From assembly GCA_902597545.1 (NCBI GenBank), contig CACJYD010000008.1, forward strand, positions 1 to 64,000: a stretch of 64,000 bases of DNA, written 5' to 3'. The DNA is from an uncultured Bacteroidota bacterium. GTDB taxonomy: Bacteria > Bacteroidota > Bacteroidia > Flavobacteriales > Flavobacteriaceae. The translations under genes were made by a program, and so were the position numbers. Below the pieces are notes generated by a model, which was not told the origin of the DNA, searched no databases, and was given only the letters and a program-made list of their open reading frames with translations. Positions 52,173 through 62,291 of the stretch are shown here, in pieces. Position 1 is the first letter of the stretch; each line of letters begins with the position of its first letter.

Positions 52173-53780
52173 ATGAAAAAATTAAAATCTATAAATAAAA
52201 TGAAATACTTAAAATATTTATTAATAATCCCAATTCTCTTTACTTCGTCATGTGACTTAGAAGAGAATCCTCCTTTCCTTGATGAAACATTATATCAAGA
52301 TGTTCAAAGTGCTGAGGCGGCTAGAGATGGTATTTACCAGTCAATTACTGGTTATAATACTCAGGAAAGACGTTTATTTCTTGAAAATCTTTTTTCAGGC
52401 TTAATGTATACTGGAAAAGGTGGAAATAGAGTCACAACAAGAGATATGTCAACATTATGCTCTTTAAAGCCTGGATATCATATGGATGCCCAGTTTTTAT
52501 GGCAAGGTTTATATCAAACTATTGCTAGAGCTAATGGTGCTATAGCTGCTGTATCTACTGTTTCTGATCCACAAACCCAGGACGAAGTTGCATTTAACGA
52601 TGTTGCTGGACACGCTTATTTTGTTAGAGCTTGGTCATATTTCAGGCTAGCAAGACTATGGGGTGATCTTCCGTTGTGGTTAGAATTACCATCTCAAGGA
52701 AATACAAATAAAGCCTTGTCGCCTGAGGTTGATGTTTACAGTCAAATTATTTCAGATTTACAGTCAGCTTCAGCTTTATTAAATGGTAATGCAGGGATAG
52801 GATATCCAAAGCAATATGCTGCAAACATGTTATTGTCAAAAGTTTACATGGCTATAGCAACAAATGCAAGTTTACAAACCGCTGGAGGAGCAATGGATTA
52901 TTGGAATATGGCATATGAGGAGGGAATGAAGGCATATGGTCAATATGCCCTTGTTAATGATTTTGGCAGTTTATTTACAGTTGAAGGTGAAAATTCAAGT
53001 GAATCAATTTTTGAGTTACAAATCTCTCAAGATGCAACTAACTCTCAAATGGGTAGAAATTTTACGCCTTGGAAATACAAGGCGGGAATGCATTTTGGAT
53101 GGTTTAGAGTTACTGCATTTCAGCATGATAATCATCTTTTAACTTATGGGGGAAATACAGTTTATAATCCAAATAATTTAAACACTATGCCCGACAAAAG
53201 ATATGCTGCTACGTATTTATATGATTATTATAGGTTTGATAGACCAGCTGCTAGGGTTAGAGCATATCCATCTGCGACATGGAGAAGTTCATTTGGAAAT
53301 TCTCACCCATATTTGTTCAAATGGACAGAGAAAGATAGAACTCATAAAAACCAATTCAATAGTCAAAATATAGTTGATATGAGATATGGTGAATTATTAC
53401 TTATGCTTGCTGAAATCTCGAACGAGTTAGGTAATGGTCAAGAGATGACATATTTAAAACCTGTTCTTGATCGAGCTGGTGTGCCAGTTAGACCTGAATT
53501 TACACAAGGCCAAGCTTCATTTAGAGATGCTATAATGGAAGAATATAAGTTTGAATTAATTGGTGAGGGCCAAGATTCATTTCATGTTAGAAGAAGAGGA
53601 ATGCAGTACTTTTTAAATCACACTATATTACCACACAATAATTCATTTGGTAAAAAAGTTGCTGTTGGTGCAAAGAAGTATGTTGCAAACAGAGAGGTAA
53701 AATTCTCTACTAATGAAGCTGAAATTATGAAATTTTTAATTCCATTAAGTGAGATAAATACTAATGAGTTAATTAATTAA
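52173..53780 (+). CDS. susD: SusD/RagB family surface glycan-binding lipoprotein
   Basis: SusD forms the lid of the SusC pore and binds glycan at the surface. The 535-residue protein has a lipoprotein signal (YLLIIPILFTSSC, Cys near residue 27), the early SAEAARDGIYQSITGYNTQ helix, TPR-like helices including FVRAWSYFRLARLWGDLPLW, and a C-terminal EEYKFELIGEGQDSFHVRRRG typical of the family. An internal ATG nine codons in (52200) is an equally good start. It lies 3 bp after susC. From the neighbours, the ligand is probably xylan-derived. Confidence 0.92.
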   Translation: MKKLKSINKMKYLKYLLIIPILFTSSCDLEENPPFLDETLYQDVQSAEAARDGIYQSITGYNTQERRLFLENLFSGLMYTGKGGNRVTTRDMSTLCSLKPGYHMDAQFLWQGLYQTIARANGAIAAVSTVSDPQTQDEVAFNDVAGHAYFVRAWSYFRLARLWGDLPLWLELPSQGNTNKALSPEVDVYSQIISDLQSASALLNGNAGIGYPKQYAANMLLSKVYMAIATNASLQTAGGAMDYWNMAYEEGMKAYGQYALVNDFGSLFTVEGENSSESIFELQISQDATNSQMGRNFTPWKYKAGMHFGWFRVTAFQHDNHLLTYGGNTVYNPNNLNTMPDKRYAATYLYDYYRFDRPAARVRAYPSATWRSSFGNSHPYLFKWTEKDRTHKNQFNSQNIVDMRYGELLLMLAEISNELGNGQEMTYLKPVLDRAGVPVRPEFTQGQASFRDAIMEEYKFELIGEGQDSFHVRRRGMQYFLNHTILPHNNSFGKKVAVGAKKYVANREVKFSTNEAEIMKFLIPLSEINTNELIN

Positions 53781-53785
53781 AATAA

Positions 53786-54127
53786 ATGAAGAAGCTACTT
53801 ATAATTTTATTGTTGATTTTACCCTCATTGATGCTGTCACAAAATGCTACAAAATGGCAACAAAAAAATGCTGACAAGATATCAAGCTATGTAATTGAAA
53901 AGATGGATTTAAATACGAAAGATGCAGCTTTTTTCAGTAAAGCACAGCTTGCTCAGATTGTAGAAAATGCAAATAATATTAAAGAAAGTGGGGCTTCAAC
54001 TGCAGAGGAAAAAAAAGCAGTTTATAGAATCGGTTACACTAACATTAAGGCCAAGCTTGAAAAAAGATTTGGAAAAAAATTAGCTGCTGATTTATTGAAA
54101 GCTGCAAATGAAGCAAGAAGCCAATAA
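53786..54127 (+). CDS. Small exported helical protein in the xylan locus, unknown
   Basis: A 113-residue protein with a signal peptide (LLIILLLILPSLMLSQ) and a charged, helical mature part (KNADKISSYVIEKMDLNTKD; KAQLAQIVENANNIKESG; IKAKLEKRFGKKLAADLLK). It resembles small periplasmic helical proteins such as the Spy/LTxxQ group only in general layout; no motif is shared. It lies 5 bp after susD and just before a strong terminator, so susC-susD and this gene form the first transcription unit. I do not recognise a family. Confidence 0.7.
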   Translation: MKKLLIILLLILPSLMLSQNATKWQQKNADKISSYVIEKMDLNTKDAAFFSKAQLAQIVENANNIKESGASTAEEKKAVYRIGYTNIKAKLEKRFGKKLAADLLKAANEARSQ

Positions 54128-54146
54128 TTAAATACAATTGATTTCT

Positions 54147-54176
54147 AAAAAAGGAGGAAATATCCTCCTTTTTTTT
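54147..54176 (+). terminator. Rho-independent terminator after the susCD unit
   Basis: AAAAAAGGAGGA (54147-54158) and TCCTCCTTTTTT (54163-54174) form a perfect 12-bp stem with a 4-base loop and a T-rich tail. It separates susC-susD-small protein from the enzyme genes; partial read-through would set the relative dose. Confidence 0.92.
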
Positions 54177-54180
54177 ATTT

Positions 54181-55629
54181 ATGATCAAATCATTTAATAT
54201 GAAAATAAAATATATTGTAACTATTTTAATATTTTTTATAGGTTACTCATATTCTCAAGATAAAAAACATAATATACTTTTTATTGGAATTGATGATATG
54301 AGGCCACAAACTAATTCTTATGGTCATTCTCAGATGATTACCCCAAATATTGATAATTTGGCATCCGATGGAATTCAGTTTAATCAAGCATATGTGAATA
54401 TTGCTGTGTGTGGAGCAAGTAGAGCTAGTATTTTAACTGGCATTAGAGGAAGTTTCACCAGGTTTGACTCTTATACATCAAGAGCAGATACTGATCTTCC
54501 TGATGCAATTACGTTACCTAGGCTGTTCAAGAATAATGGTTACAAAACAGCTTCTATTGGAAAAATTTATCACTTTGCTGATGATTCCAAAGGAGACTGG
54601 GATGATTTTTATAGTTTCCGAAATGGCTCGGATTATAAAAATCCAAATTCTCTAAGACGACAACTAGAAATAAAAAAAATAAGACCCGATGGAAAATATG
54701 CTGGCCCTCCATTTGAATATTCGGATGTTTTGGATCATGAATATAACGATGGTAAATTAACTGATGTTGCCATTAAACAATTGAAAAAATATAAGGATAA
54801 TAATGAATCTTTTTTTCTTGCCGTAGGATATATTCTTCCACATTTACCATTTATTCAACCTAGTAAATATGGGGAATTATACAATTATGATGATTTAGTT
54901 TTTACTGAGCAAAGAACACAACCATTAAACTCACCTAATAGATCAATTGCTCATGATTGGTCTGAGCTTAGAAATTGGTATATAGATATTCCCGAGTCAG
55001 GACCAGTTAGTTTAAAAATGGAAGAAGATTTAATTAAATCTTATTATGCTACAATTACATATTTAGATACATTGGTTGGAAAATTAATCAAGTCATTAGA
55101 TGATTTAGGTTTGAGTGATAATACAACTATTGTTTTTTGGAGTGACCATGGATTTTTTCTTGGTGAACATGGAATGTGGTGTAAACATCATACATTTCAA
55201 GAAGCTATACATGTTCCTCTAATTATCTCATCACCTAAAATGAAAAAAGGTTATGAAAGTAACACAATGATTGAATATATTGATTTATATCCGACTATTT
55301 GTGATATTGCCGGCATAAAAGCACCGAGCTACATTCATGGAAAAAGTTTTTTACCAGTTTTGGAAAATCCTGATTTAGAGCACAAATCTGAAATTTATAG
55401 TAGATATCAAACTTTAGAGGTTGTTCAAGATAAAAAATTTTCATATCATGAGGTTTTACAGCATAATACTGGTAAAGTTTTATACAACATGTTATTCGAT
55501 ATGGAAAATGACCAAAAGCAATATTTTAACATTTCAGGAAAACCTGGATACCAAGATATTGTTGATCTATATTCAAAGAAATTAAAAAAAATGAGAGATT
55601 TTACTAATAAACCAATAATTATAGAATGA
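54181..55629 (+). CDS. Sulfatase, S1 family (iduronate-sulfatase-like)
   Basis: S1 sulfatases hydrolyse sulfate esters with a formylglycine made from Cys or Ser. The 482-residue protein has a signal peptide (IKYIVTILIFFIGYSYSQ), the metal site NILFIGIDDMRP, the active-site sequence VCGASRASILTG (Cys-x-Ala-Ser-Arg, near residue 80), IGKIYHFADDSKGDWDDFYS and WSDHGFFLGEHGMWCKHHTF. Ala for Pro in the motif is tolerated. An internal ATG at 54199 is an alternative start. A formylglycine-generating enzyme is not in the window. Among xylanases it points to sulfated xylan. Confidence 0.88.
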   Translation: MIKSFNMKIKYIVTILIFFIGYSYSQDKKHNILFIGIDDMRPQTNSYGHSQMITPNIDNLASDGIQFNQAYVNIAVCGASRASILTGIRGSFTRFDSYTSRADTDLPDAITLPRLFKNNGYKTASIGKIYHFADDSKGDWDDFYSFRNGSDYKNPNSLRRQLEIKKIRPDGKYAGPPFEYSDVLDHEYNDGKLTDVAIKQLKKYKDNNESFFLAVGYILPHLPFIQPSKYGELYNYDDLVFTEQRTQPLNSPNRSIAHDWSELRNWYIDIPESGPVSLKMEEDLIKSYYATITYLDTLVGKLIKSLDDLGLSDNTTIVFWSDHGFFLGEHGMWCKHHTFQEAIHVPLIISSPKMKKGYESNTMIEYIDLYPTICDIAGIKAPSYIHGKSFLPVLENPDLEHKSEIYSRYQTLEVVQDKKFSYHEVLQHNTGKVLYNMLFDMENDQKQYFNISGKPGYQDIVDLYSKKLKKMRDFTNKPIIIE

Positions 55630-56669
55630 AAAAAATAGTATTAACAATTATGTTTTTTGCGACATTAGGGTATTCGCAGAAAAAATTTATTAATGAGCCT
55701 CTGGTTTCAGAAATTTTTACAGCTGATCCATCTGCTCATGTTTTTAATGGAAAAATATATGTATATCCCTCCCATGATATAATAGAGGAAAACCCCAAAT
55801 ATGATGATTGTGGTAGTCAATATGCTATGAGAGATTACAGAGTCTTATCAATGGATTACATTGGAGGACCAGTTACAATTCATGATGTTGCGCTTGATCT
55901 AGATGATGTTCCATGGGCTAAAAGACAGTTTTGGGCACCAGATGCAGCAGAAAAAGATGGTAAATATTACTTGTATTTTCCAACTAAGGATAAGCAAGAT
56001 ATTTTCAAAATAGGTGTCGCTGTTTCTGACAAACCTGAGGGACCATTTAAATCAAAAAAAACACCAATTGAGGGAAGTTACAGTATGGATCCAAGTGTTT
56101 TCAAAGATGATGATGGTAAATATTACATGTATTTAGGTGGTATATGGGGAGGCCAATTGCAAAGATGGGATGAGAATAATCAATATACACCATCTGGTTG
56201 TGAAACTCAGGACAGCGGCATAGCAAACAGCCCAGCTATATCTCCTAGAATTGCTCTTATGTCAGATGATATGGTATCTTTTGCTGAAGATCTTAAGCCA
56301 GTTAGAATAATTGATAAAGATGGAAATCCAATTTTAACCAAAGACCATGATAGAAGATTTTTTGAAGCAGCATGGATTCATAAAAAAGATGGTGTTTATT
56401 ATTTAAGTTATTCAACTGGAAATACACATTATATTGTTTATGCTACAAGTGATAATCCGTACGGTCCTTTTGTCTACCAGGGAGTGTTAAATAATCCTGT
56501 TCAAGGATGGACAAACCATCACTCAACATTGAAGTTTAATGATAAGTGGTATTTCTTTTATCATGATACTCAAATTTCAGGTAAAGATTTTCTAAGAAAT
56601 GTGAAGGTAACGGAGATGTTTCATAATGAAGATGGTACCATTGAAACAATTAATACAATTATTGATTAA
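55626..56669 (+). CDS. Glycoside hydrolase family 43
   Basis: GH43 enzymes are inverting beta-xylosidases or alpha-arabinofuranosidases with a five-bladed propeller. The 347-residue protein has a signal peptide (VLTIMFFATLGYSQ) and the catalytic residues in order: Asp in TADPSAHVFNGK near residue 35, Asp in SYSMDPSVFKDD near 155 and Glu in RFFEAAWIHKKDG near 240, followed by NHHSTLKFNDKWYFFYHDT. Start overlaps the sulfatase stop by 4 bp (ATGA). With XylA and XylB downstream, xylosidase activity is likely. Confidence 0.92.
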   Translation: MKKIVLTIMFFATLGYSQKKFINEPLVSEIFTADPSAHVFNGKIYVYPSHDIIEENPKYDDCGSQYAMRDYRVLSMDYIGGPVTIHDVALDLDDVPWAKRQFWAPDAAEKDGKYYLYFPTKDKQDIFKIGVAVSDKPEGPFKSKKTPIEGSYSMDPSVFKDDDGKYYMYLGGIWGGQLQRWDENNQYTPSGCETQDSGIANSPAISPRIALMSDDMVSFAEDLKPVRIIDKDGNPILTKDHDRRFFEAAWIHKKDGVYYLSYSTGNTHYIVYATSDNPYGPFVYQGVLNNPVQGWTNHHSTLKFNDKWYFFYHDTQISGKDFLRNVKVTEMFHNEDGTIETINTIID

Positions 56670-56672
56670 AAG

Positions 56673-58151
56673 ATGTATAATATTGGCTATGATCTGGGAA
56701 GCTCATCTATTAAAATAGCATTAACAAATGCTGTAACAGGTGAAAAATTCAATTTAATAAATGAGCCAGAACAAGAAATGCCAATTGTATCTAAATCTAA
56801 TGGATTCGCCGAGCAAGATCCAAATTATTGGTGGGAATTAATTTGTAAAGGAACAAAGAGAATAATAAAGGAAAGTAAGATTAATGCAAACGAGATTTTG
56901 GGTGTTGGGATCTCATATCAAATGCATGGACTTGTATTAATTGATAAGGATGGTAATTCACTCAGAGATTCAATCATTTGGTGCGATAGCAGAGCTGTAG
57001 AAATCGGGAATACTGCTTTTGAAGAAATCGGACATAAAAAGTGTGTTGAACACTTGTTAAATTCACCTGGAAATTTTACTGCATCAAAGCTTGCATGGGT
57101 TCTTAAAAATGAACCTCAAATTTATGAGAAAGTGTACAAGTTTTTGTTACCTGGAGATTTTATTGCTTATAAATTGTCTGGAGAAATTTCAACTACTGTT
57201 AATGGTCTCTCTGAGGGAATGTTTTGGGATTTCAAGGAGGATAAAACAGCTGATTGGTTGTTAGATTATTATGGTATCGAAAATGATCTTGTGCCAAATT
57301 TAGTTGATAATTTTTCAAATCAATGTTATATCTCATCTGAAGGTTCTAAAGAAACAGGTCTTAAAAAAGGTATTCCTATTAAATATAGGGCAGGTGATCA
57401 ACCTAATAATGCCATGGCATTAAACATATTAAATACTGGAGAGGTTGCAGCTACAGGTGGTACATCTGGTGTTTTGTATGCATTAACTGAAAGTTTGAAG
57501 TCAAATGAATCTTTGCGATTAAATAATTTCGCTCATGTCAACTATAGTAATAAAAATAAATTAATTGGAAAACTTCTTTGTATTAATGGCGCAGGTATTC
57601 AATATAAATGGATCAAAAACATTACAAATGCAAAAAATTATTCCCAAATGAATTTATTGGCGAGTAAAGTTAAGATTGGATCCGATGGTTTATTGTTATA
57701 TCCATTTGGAAATGGAAGTGAGAGAATGTTTAATAATAATGAGATTGGTTCATGTTTCAAAAATTTAAATCTCAATTTACATTCAAATAGTCACTTGTAT
57801 AGAGCTACACTAGAGGGAATTGCATTTTCATTCATGTATGGAATGGAGATTTTGATACAAGATAACTTCAGTCCAAGCTTAGTTAGAGCTGGTAATGACA
57901 ACCTATTTCAATCAGATTTGTTTTCACAAACCATATCTACTTTGATAGATAAAGAAATTGAAATATTTGATAGTACAGGAGCATACGGTGCTGCAAGAGC
58001 AGTTGGATGTGAACCTAATGATTTTAAATCTTACTCAGAAAAAATTACTAAAAATGACTATGTTAAATCTTTTGAACCGCAAAAGCAGAAAGAATTATAT
58101 TTAGATGCATATAAATCGTGGAAACAAAATTTAGAAAAAATTATAAATTAA
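56673..58151 (+). CDS. xylB: Xylulokinase
   Basis: XylB phosphorylates D-xylulose to xylulose 5-phosphate. The 492-residue FGGY kinase has the ATP loop [14 protein letters not shown] at the N-terminus, the substrate motif [15 protein letters not shown] with MHG near residue 80, [30 protein letters not shown] and the C-terminal [22 protein letters not shown] and the WCDSRA pair distinguish it from glycerol and ribulo kinases. It lies 3 bp after GH43. Confidence 0.94.
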   Translation: MYNIGYDLGSSSIKIALTNAVTGEKFNLINEPEQEMPIVSKSNGFAEQDPNYWWELICKGTKRIIKESKINANEILGVGISYQMHGLVLIDKDGNSLRDSIIWCDSRAVEIGNTAFEEIGHKKCVEHLLNSPGNFTASKLAWVLKNEPQIYEKVYKFLLPGDFIAYKLSGEISTTVNGLSEGMFWDFKEDKTADWLLDYYGIENDLVPNLVDNFSNQCYISSEGSKETGLKKGIPIKYRAGDQPNNAMALNILNTGEVAATGGTSGVLYALTESLKSNESLRLNNFAHVNYSNKNKLIGKLLCINGAGIQYKWIKNITNAKNYSQMNLLASKVKIGSDGLLLYPFGNGSERMFNNNEIGSCFKNLNLNLHSNSHLYRATLEGIAFSFMYGMEILIQDNFSPSLVRAGNDNLFQSDLFSQTISTLIDKEIEIFDSTGAYGAARAVGCEPNDFKSYSEKITKNDYVKSFEPQKQKELYLDAYKSWKQNLEKIIN

Positions 58152-58157
58152 AGTATT

Positions 58158-59486
58158 ATGGCAATAATTGGAAATAGAGAATTTTTTAAGGGAATCAATG
58201 AAATTAAGTTTGAAGGCAAAGATTCAAAAAACCCGCTAGCTTTTAAATATTATAATCCAGAACAAATAGTGGCTGGAAAATCAATGAAAGATCACTTCAA
58301 GTTTGCAGTTGCATATTGGCATTCATTTTGTGGTCAAGGAGCTGATCCTTTTGGTGCTGGAACTCAAAATTTTCCATGGGATGAATCTAATGACCCTTTT
58401 CAAGCAGCCAAAGATAAGGCTGATGCTGCATTTGAGTTTATTTCTAAAATGGGTTTTGAATATTTTTGTTTTCACGATTTTGATTTAATTCAAGAGCCAA
58501 CTGATTTTTCTGAGTCTGAGGACAGATTAAATTTTATTACTGATTATATTAAGGATAAAAAGAAAAATAGTGATATAAAACTACTATGGGGAACAGCTAA
58601 TTGTTTCTCAAATCCACACTATATGAATGGGGCTGCCACAAATCCAGATTTTGATGTGGTTTCTAGGGCTGGTGGTCAAATAAAATTAGCATTGGATGCA
58701 ACCATTAAATTAGGTGGTGAAAATTATGTTTTCTGGGGCGGAAGAGAGGGGTATATGTCTCTTTTGAATACAGATATGGGTAGAGAGCTTGATCATATGG
58801 CACAATTCCTTAAAATGTGTAGAGATTATGCAAGATCTCAAGGATTTAAAGGGACATTTTTTATTGAACCAAAACCGATGGAACCATCTAAACATCAATA
58901 TGATTTTGACACTGCAACATCAATTGGATTTCTCAGAGAGTATGGTTTGGATAAGGATTTTAAAATTAATATTGAAGTTAATCACGCAACTCTAGCTCAA
59001 CATACTTTTCAACATGAATTAACGGTTGCCGCAAAGGCTGGAATGCTAGGAAGTATTGATGCAAATAGAGGAGATTATCAAAATGGATGGGATACTGACC
59101 AATTTCCTACCAATATTCAAGAAACAACTGAAGCAATGTTGGTATTCTTGAAGGCTGGTGGTTTAAAAGGCGGAGGAATAAATTTTGATGCTAAATTAAG
59201 AAGAAACTCAACAGACCCTGAGGATTTATTTTTAGCACATGTTGGGGGAGCAGATACTTTTGCAAGAGCACTTTTAATTGCTGATAAATTGCTTACAGAT
59301 TCTCCTTTGTCTGAAATGCTCAAAAAAAGGTATGAAAGTTTCGATTCTGGAGATGGTAAAAAGTTTGAAGAGGGTAAATTAAAGTTAGAGGATTTGTATG
59401 ATCTTGCAAAAGCTAATGGAAAATTAAAATTAAAAAGTGGTAAACAAGAATTAATTGAAAATATATTATTTAACTATATAAAATAA
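58158..59486 (+). CDS. xylA: Xylose isomerase
   Basis: XylA converts D-xylose to D-xylulose. The 442-residue protein is the longer class II type. Catalytic His and Asp are in [16 protein letters not shown] near residue 100, and metal ligands are in [32 protein letters not shown] and [34 protein letters not shown] is also conserved. It lies 6 bp after xylB and 5 bp before the symporter. The set is a complete isomerase-type xylose pathway. Confidence 0.97.
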   Translation: MAIIGNREFFKGINEIKFEGKDSKNPLAFKYYNPEQIVAGKSMKDHFKFAVAYWHSFCGQGADPFGAGTQNFPWDESNDPFQAAKDKADAAFEFISKMGFEYFCFHDFDLIQEPTDFSESEDRLNFITDYIKDKKKNSDIKLLWGTANCFSNPHYMNGAATNPDFDVVSRAGGQIKLALDATIKLGGENYVFWGGREGYMSLLNTDMGRELDHMAQFLKMCRDYARSQGFKGTFFIEPKPMEPSKHQYDFDTATSIGFLREYGLDKDFKINIEVNHATLAQHTFQHELTVAAKAGMLGSIDANRGDYQNGWDTDQFPTNIQETTEAMLVFLKAGGLKGGGINFDAKLRRNSTDPEDLFLAHVGGADTFARALLIADKLLTDSPLSEMLKKRYESFDSGDGKKFEEGKLKLEDLYDLAKANGKLKLKSGKQELIENILFNYIK

Positions 59487-59491
59487 AAATT

Positions 59492-61171
59492 ATGGATGTA
59501 ACTAAATCAATATTTGAAGGATTAGATTGGTTTGTATTAGGACTATATTTTGCAATTCTTGTCGGAGTTGCCGTATGGGTTGCTTTGCAGAGAAATAAAA
59601 ATACTGAAGATTATTTTTTAGCAGGACGAAATGTCGGTTGGTTTGTAATAGGTGCTTCAATTTTTGCTTCAAATATAGGCTCTGAACATGTAGTAGGACT
59701 AGCTGGTACTGGTTTCTCGTCTGGAACCCCTCTTGCTCATTATGAACTTCATGCATGGATTGTATTACTTCTTGGTTGGTTGTTTTTACCTTTTTACATC
59801 AGAAGTGGAGCCTTTACGATGCCAGAATTCTTAGAAAAAAGATTTGATAGTAGATCTAGGTGGTTTCTTTCAGTTTTTTCTTTATTTGCATATGTTCTTA
59901 CAAAAGTATCTGTAACCATTTACGCTGGTGGAATTGTTGTTTCAGAACTATTGAATCTTGATTTTTGGGTTGGTGCAATTGGAATAGTTCTTTTTACAGG
60001 TATTTATACCATAATTGGAGGACTAAAAGCAGTTGTTTATACTGAAACCCTTCAAACAATTGTTTTAATTCTTGGTTCTGTGATTATTACCTTCCTAGGT
60101 TTCCAAGAAGTCGGAGGATGGGATGAATTAACAAAAACAGTTACAGAAGTTAGCCCCGATCATTTCAATATGTGGAGACCTTGGGATGATCCAGACTTTC
60201 CATGGGCGGGATTACTATTTGGTGGAACTATTGTAGGTATATGGTACTGGTGTACTGATCAGTATATAGTACAACGAACATTGGCTGCCAACAACATTAC
60301 AATAGGAAGAAGAGGTGCAATTTTTGGTGCTTATTTGAAACTTTTACCGATTTTAATTTTTTTAGTACCAGGGATAATTGCTTATGCACTTACGATTCAA
60401 AACCCAGAAATTTATAGTGTTATAGACCCAGTAACTGGTGTTGAAAGAGCAGATAGAGCTTTTCCAATGCTAGTTACTACCTTATTACCTGTAGGACTAA
60501 AAGGTTTAGTAGCTGGAGGTTTAATGGCAGCATTGATGAGTTCACTAGCATCAGTGTTTAATTCTTGCTCAACAATTTTTACAATAGATATATATAAACA
60601 AATTAGCCCTGAAAAATCAGAACAATTTTTAGTAAATGTTGGGAAAATAGCAACCGTTGTTATTGTTGTTCTTGGTATTGCTTGGATTCCTATTATGGAA
60701 AAAATTGGAGGTGGAGTAATGTATCAATATTTACAGAATGTTCAGGCCTATATTGCTCCACCTGTTACAACAGTTTTCTTGCTTGGAATAATATGGAAAA
60801 GGGTAAATGCTCAGGCAGCAATCGTGACGCTCTTTAGTGGTCTTTTTTTACTGATATTAAGGTTGGGCTCAGAGATTGCAAAAAATGAGGGTATTATTGA
60901 GAGTGGGTTTTTATATGATTTTGCATCTGTAAATTTTTCATATATGGCTATATGGATGTTTATTTTTTCTGTCGCTCTATGTATTTCAACATCATTATTA
61001 ACATCCAAGCCAGATTACAAAAAAATTCAAGGTCTTTCGTATGGAACATTAACTAGTTCTGATAGAATTAGCTCTGAAAAATCTTATACCACTATTGACT
61101 TAGTACTTTCAATAGTACTTGTTCTAATTGTGATCGGAATTTTATTATTTTTCTCACCAATATTTTTCTGA
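59492..61171 (+). CDS. Sodium/solute symporter, probable xylose transporter
   Basis: SSS/SGLT-family proteins couple sugar uptake to sodium. The 559-residue protein has about 14 membrane spans, begins near the membrane with WFVLGLYFAILVGVAVWVAL, and shows RNVGWFVIGASIFASNIGSEH (family-typical first helices), YTIIGGLKAVVYTETLQTIV and WYWCTDQYIVQRTLAA, which are SGLT hallmarks. Substrate is inferred from the neighbours xylA, xylB and GH10. It lies 1 bp before the GH10 gene start. Confidence 0.9.
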   Translation: MDVTKSIFEGLDWFVLGLYFAILVGVAVWVALQRNKNTEDYFLAGRNVGWFVIGASIFASNIGSEHVVGLAGTGFSSGTPLAHYELHAWIVLLLGWLFLPFYIRSGAFTMPEFLEKRFDSRSRWFLSVFSLFAYVLTKVSVTIYAGGIVVSELLNLDFWVGAIGIVLFTGIYTIIGGLKAVVYTETLQTIVLILGSVIITFLGFQEVGGWDELTKTVTEVSPDHFNMWRPWDDPDFPWAGLLFGGTIVGIWYWCTDQYIVQRTLAANNITIGRRGAIFGAYLKLLPILIFLVPGIIAYALTIQNPEIYSVIDPVTGVERADRAFPMLVTTLLPVGLKGLVAGGLMAALMSSLASVFNSCSTIFTIDIYKQISPEKSEQFLVNVGKIATVVIVVLGIAWIPIMEKIGGGVMYQYLQNVQAYIAPPVTTVFLLGIIWKRVNAQAAIVTLFSGLFLLILRLGSEIAKNEGIIESGFLYDFASVNFSYMAIWMFIFSVALCISTSLLTSKPDYKKIQGLSYGTLTSSDRISSEKSYTTIDLVLSIVLVLIVIGILLFFSPIFF

Positions 61172-61172
61172 T

Positions 61173-62276
61173 TTGAAATTTAATCAACTTATAATATTTT
61201 TCTTTTTTGCAGCTATCTGTTTTAGTCAGGAAAAGTATTCTATAAAAAATATTTTGAAAGAGAATAATTATAATTTGGACTCATTTTATATTGGTGCTAC
61301 TCTTAATCATTCTCAAATCAATACTAATGTTTCTAAACTTTTTTTAAGTGAGTTTACATATTCAACACCTGAGAATTGTTCAAAACAAGCCCAAATACAT
61401 CCTGAGCCTGGTATATGGAGATGGGAGAAATTAAATAATTACTTAAAGTTTGCGAAAGAAAATAATATAACCCTTCGAATACATGGTCCTATAAGTCCTC
61501 AGGCTTCAAGATGGGCAAAAAATGATATTAGAACTAAGAGTGAATTAATAAATAATTTAAATGAGTTTTTTACAGCATTATGTATAAAAATTAATGATGA
61601 ATCCTCAGTTAAATGGATGGATGTAGTAAATGAAACTGTGAGTCGGAATGGGGAATGGTTTGCTGAAAAACCAGGTGATAAAAAATGGGAAAATCCATGG
61701 ACACAAATTGGTTTAAATGATGATGGGATTCCAATTTATATTTTAAGAGCTTTTGAAATTGCAAATAAGTATGCGCCTAATGTTAGTTTAGTTTATAATC
61801 AGCACGGAGGAATGGAACCATTAATGTGGAAAAGAGTTTTAGAAACTATTTTATATTTAAAAGAAAATGGTTACCGAGTTGATGGAATAGGTTGGCAGGC
61901 ACATTTAAAAGATTTTGAAAAATTAGCACTTAATAAAGAGAAATTAGATTTTTTCACATCACTAATTGATTGGTCTCACAGAAATGGTTTAGATTTTCAT
62001 GTAACAGAGATGGACTATAGGATCAATAAGGACAACCCTAGTAATAAGGATTTACAAAGACAGGCTGCTGCTTATTCCAATATAATTAAGATTCTTATTT
62101 CTAGGAAAGATAATGGTGTTGTAACTTTTAATACGTGGGGAATGGTTGATAGGCCTGGGGAGCATACTAATGAAAATAGATTTCTTTTTGATTCTAACCT
62201 GAAGCCTAAACCAGCTGTCTTTGCAATAAAAAAAGCATTAATCGACAAGAATACCTCGCTGGTATTATATGATTAA
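61173..62276 (+). CDS. Endo-1,4-beta-xylanase, family GH10
   Basis: GH10 enzymes cut the xylan backbone with retention. The 367-residue protein starts at a TTG one base after the symporter stop (no ATG available) with a signal peptide (FNQLIIFFFFAAICFSQ). The barrel shows HSQINTNVSKLFLSEFTYSTPEN, NITLRIHGPISPQASRWAK, the acid/base Glu in WMDVVNETVSRNGEW near residue 155 and the nucleophile Glu in LDFHVTEMDYRI near residue 275, with GWQAHLK before it. It is a single catalytic domain without carbohydrate-binding modules. The likely action is on short xylan chains or at the cell surface. Confidence 0.92.
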   Translation: MKFNQLIIFFFFAAICFSQEKYSIKNILKENNYNLDSFYIGATLNHSQINTNVSKLFLSEFTYSTPENCSKQAQIHPEPGIWRWEKLNNYLKFAKENNITLRIHGPISPQASRWAKNDIRTKSELINNLNEFFTALCIKINDESSVKWMDVVNETVSRNGEWFAEKPGDKKWENPWTQIGLNDDGIPIYILRAFEIANKYAPNVSLVYNQHGGMEPLMWKRVLETILYLKENGYRVDGIGWQAHLKDFEKLALNKEKLDFFTSLIDWSHRNGLDFHVTEMDYRINKDNPSNKDLQRQAAAYSNIIKILISRKDNGVVTFNTWGMVDRPGEHTNENRFLFDSNLKPKPAVFAIKKALIDKNTSLVLYD

Positions 62277-62291
62277 TTAAAGTCGATTTTT

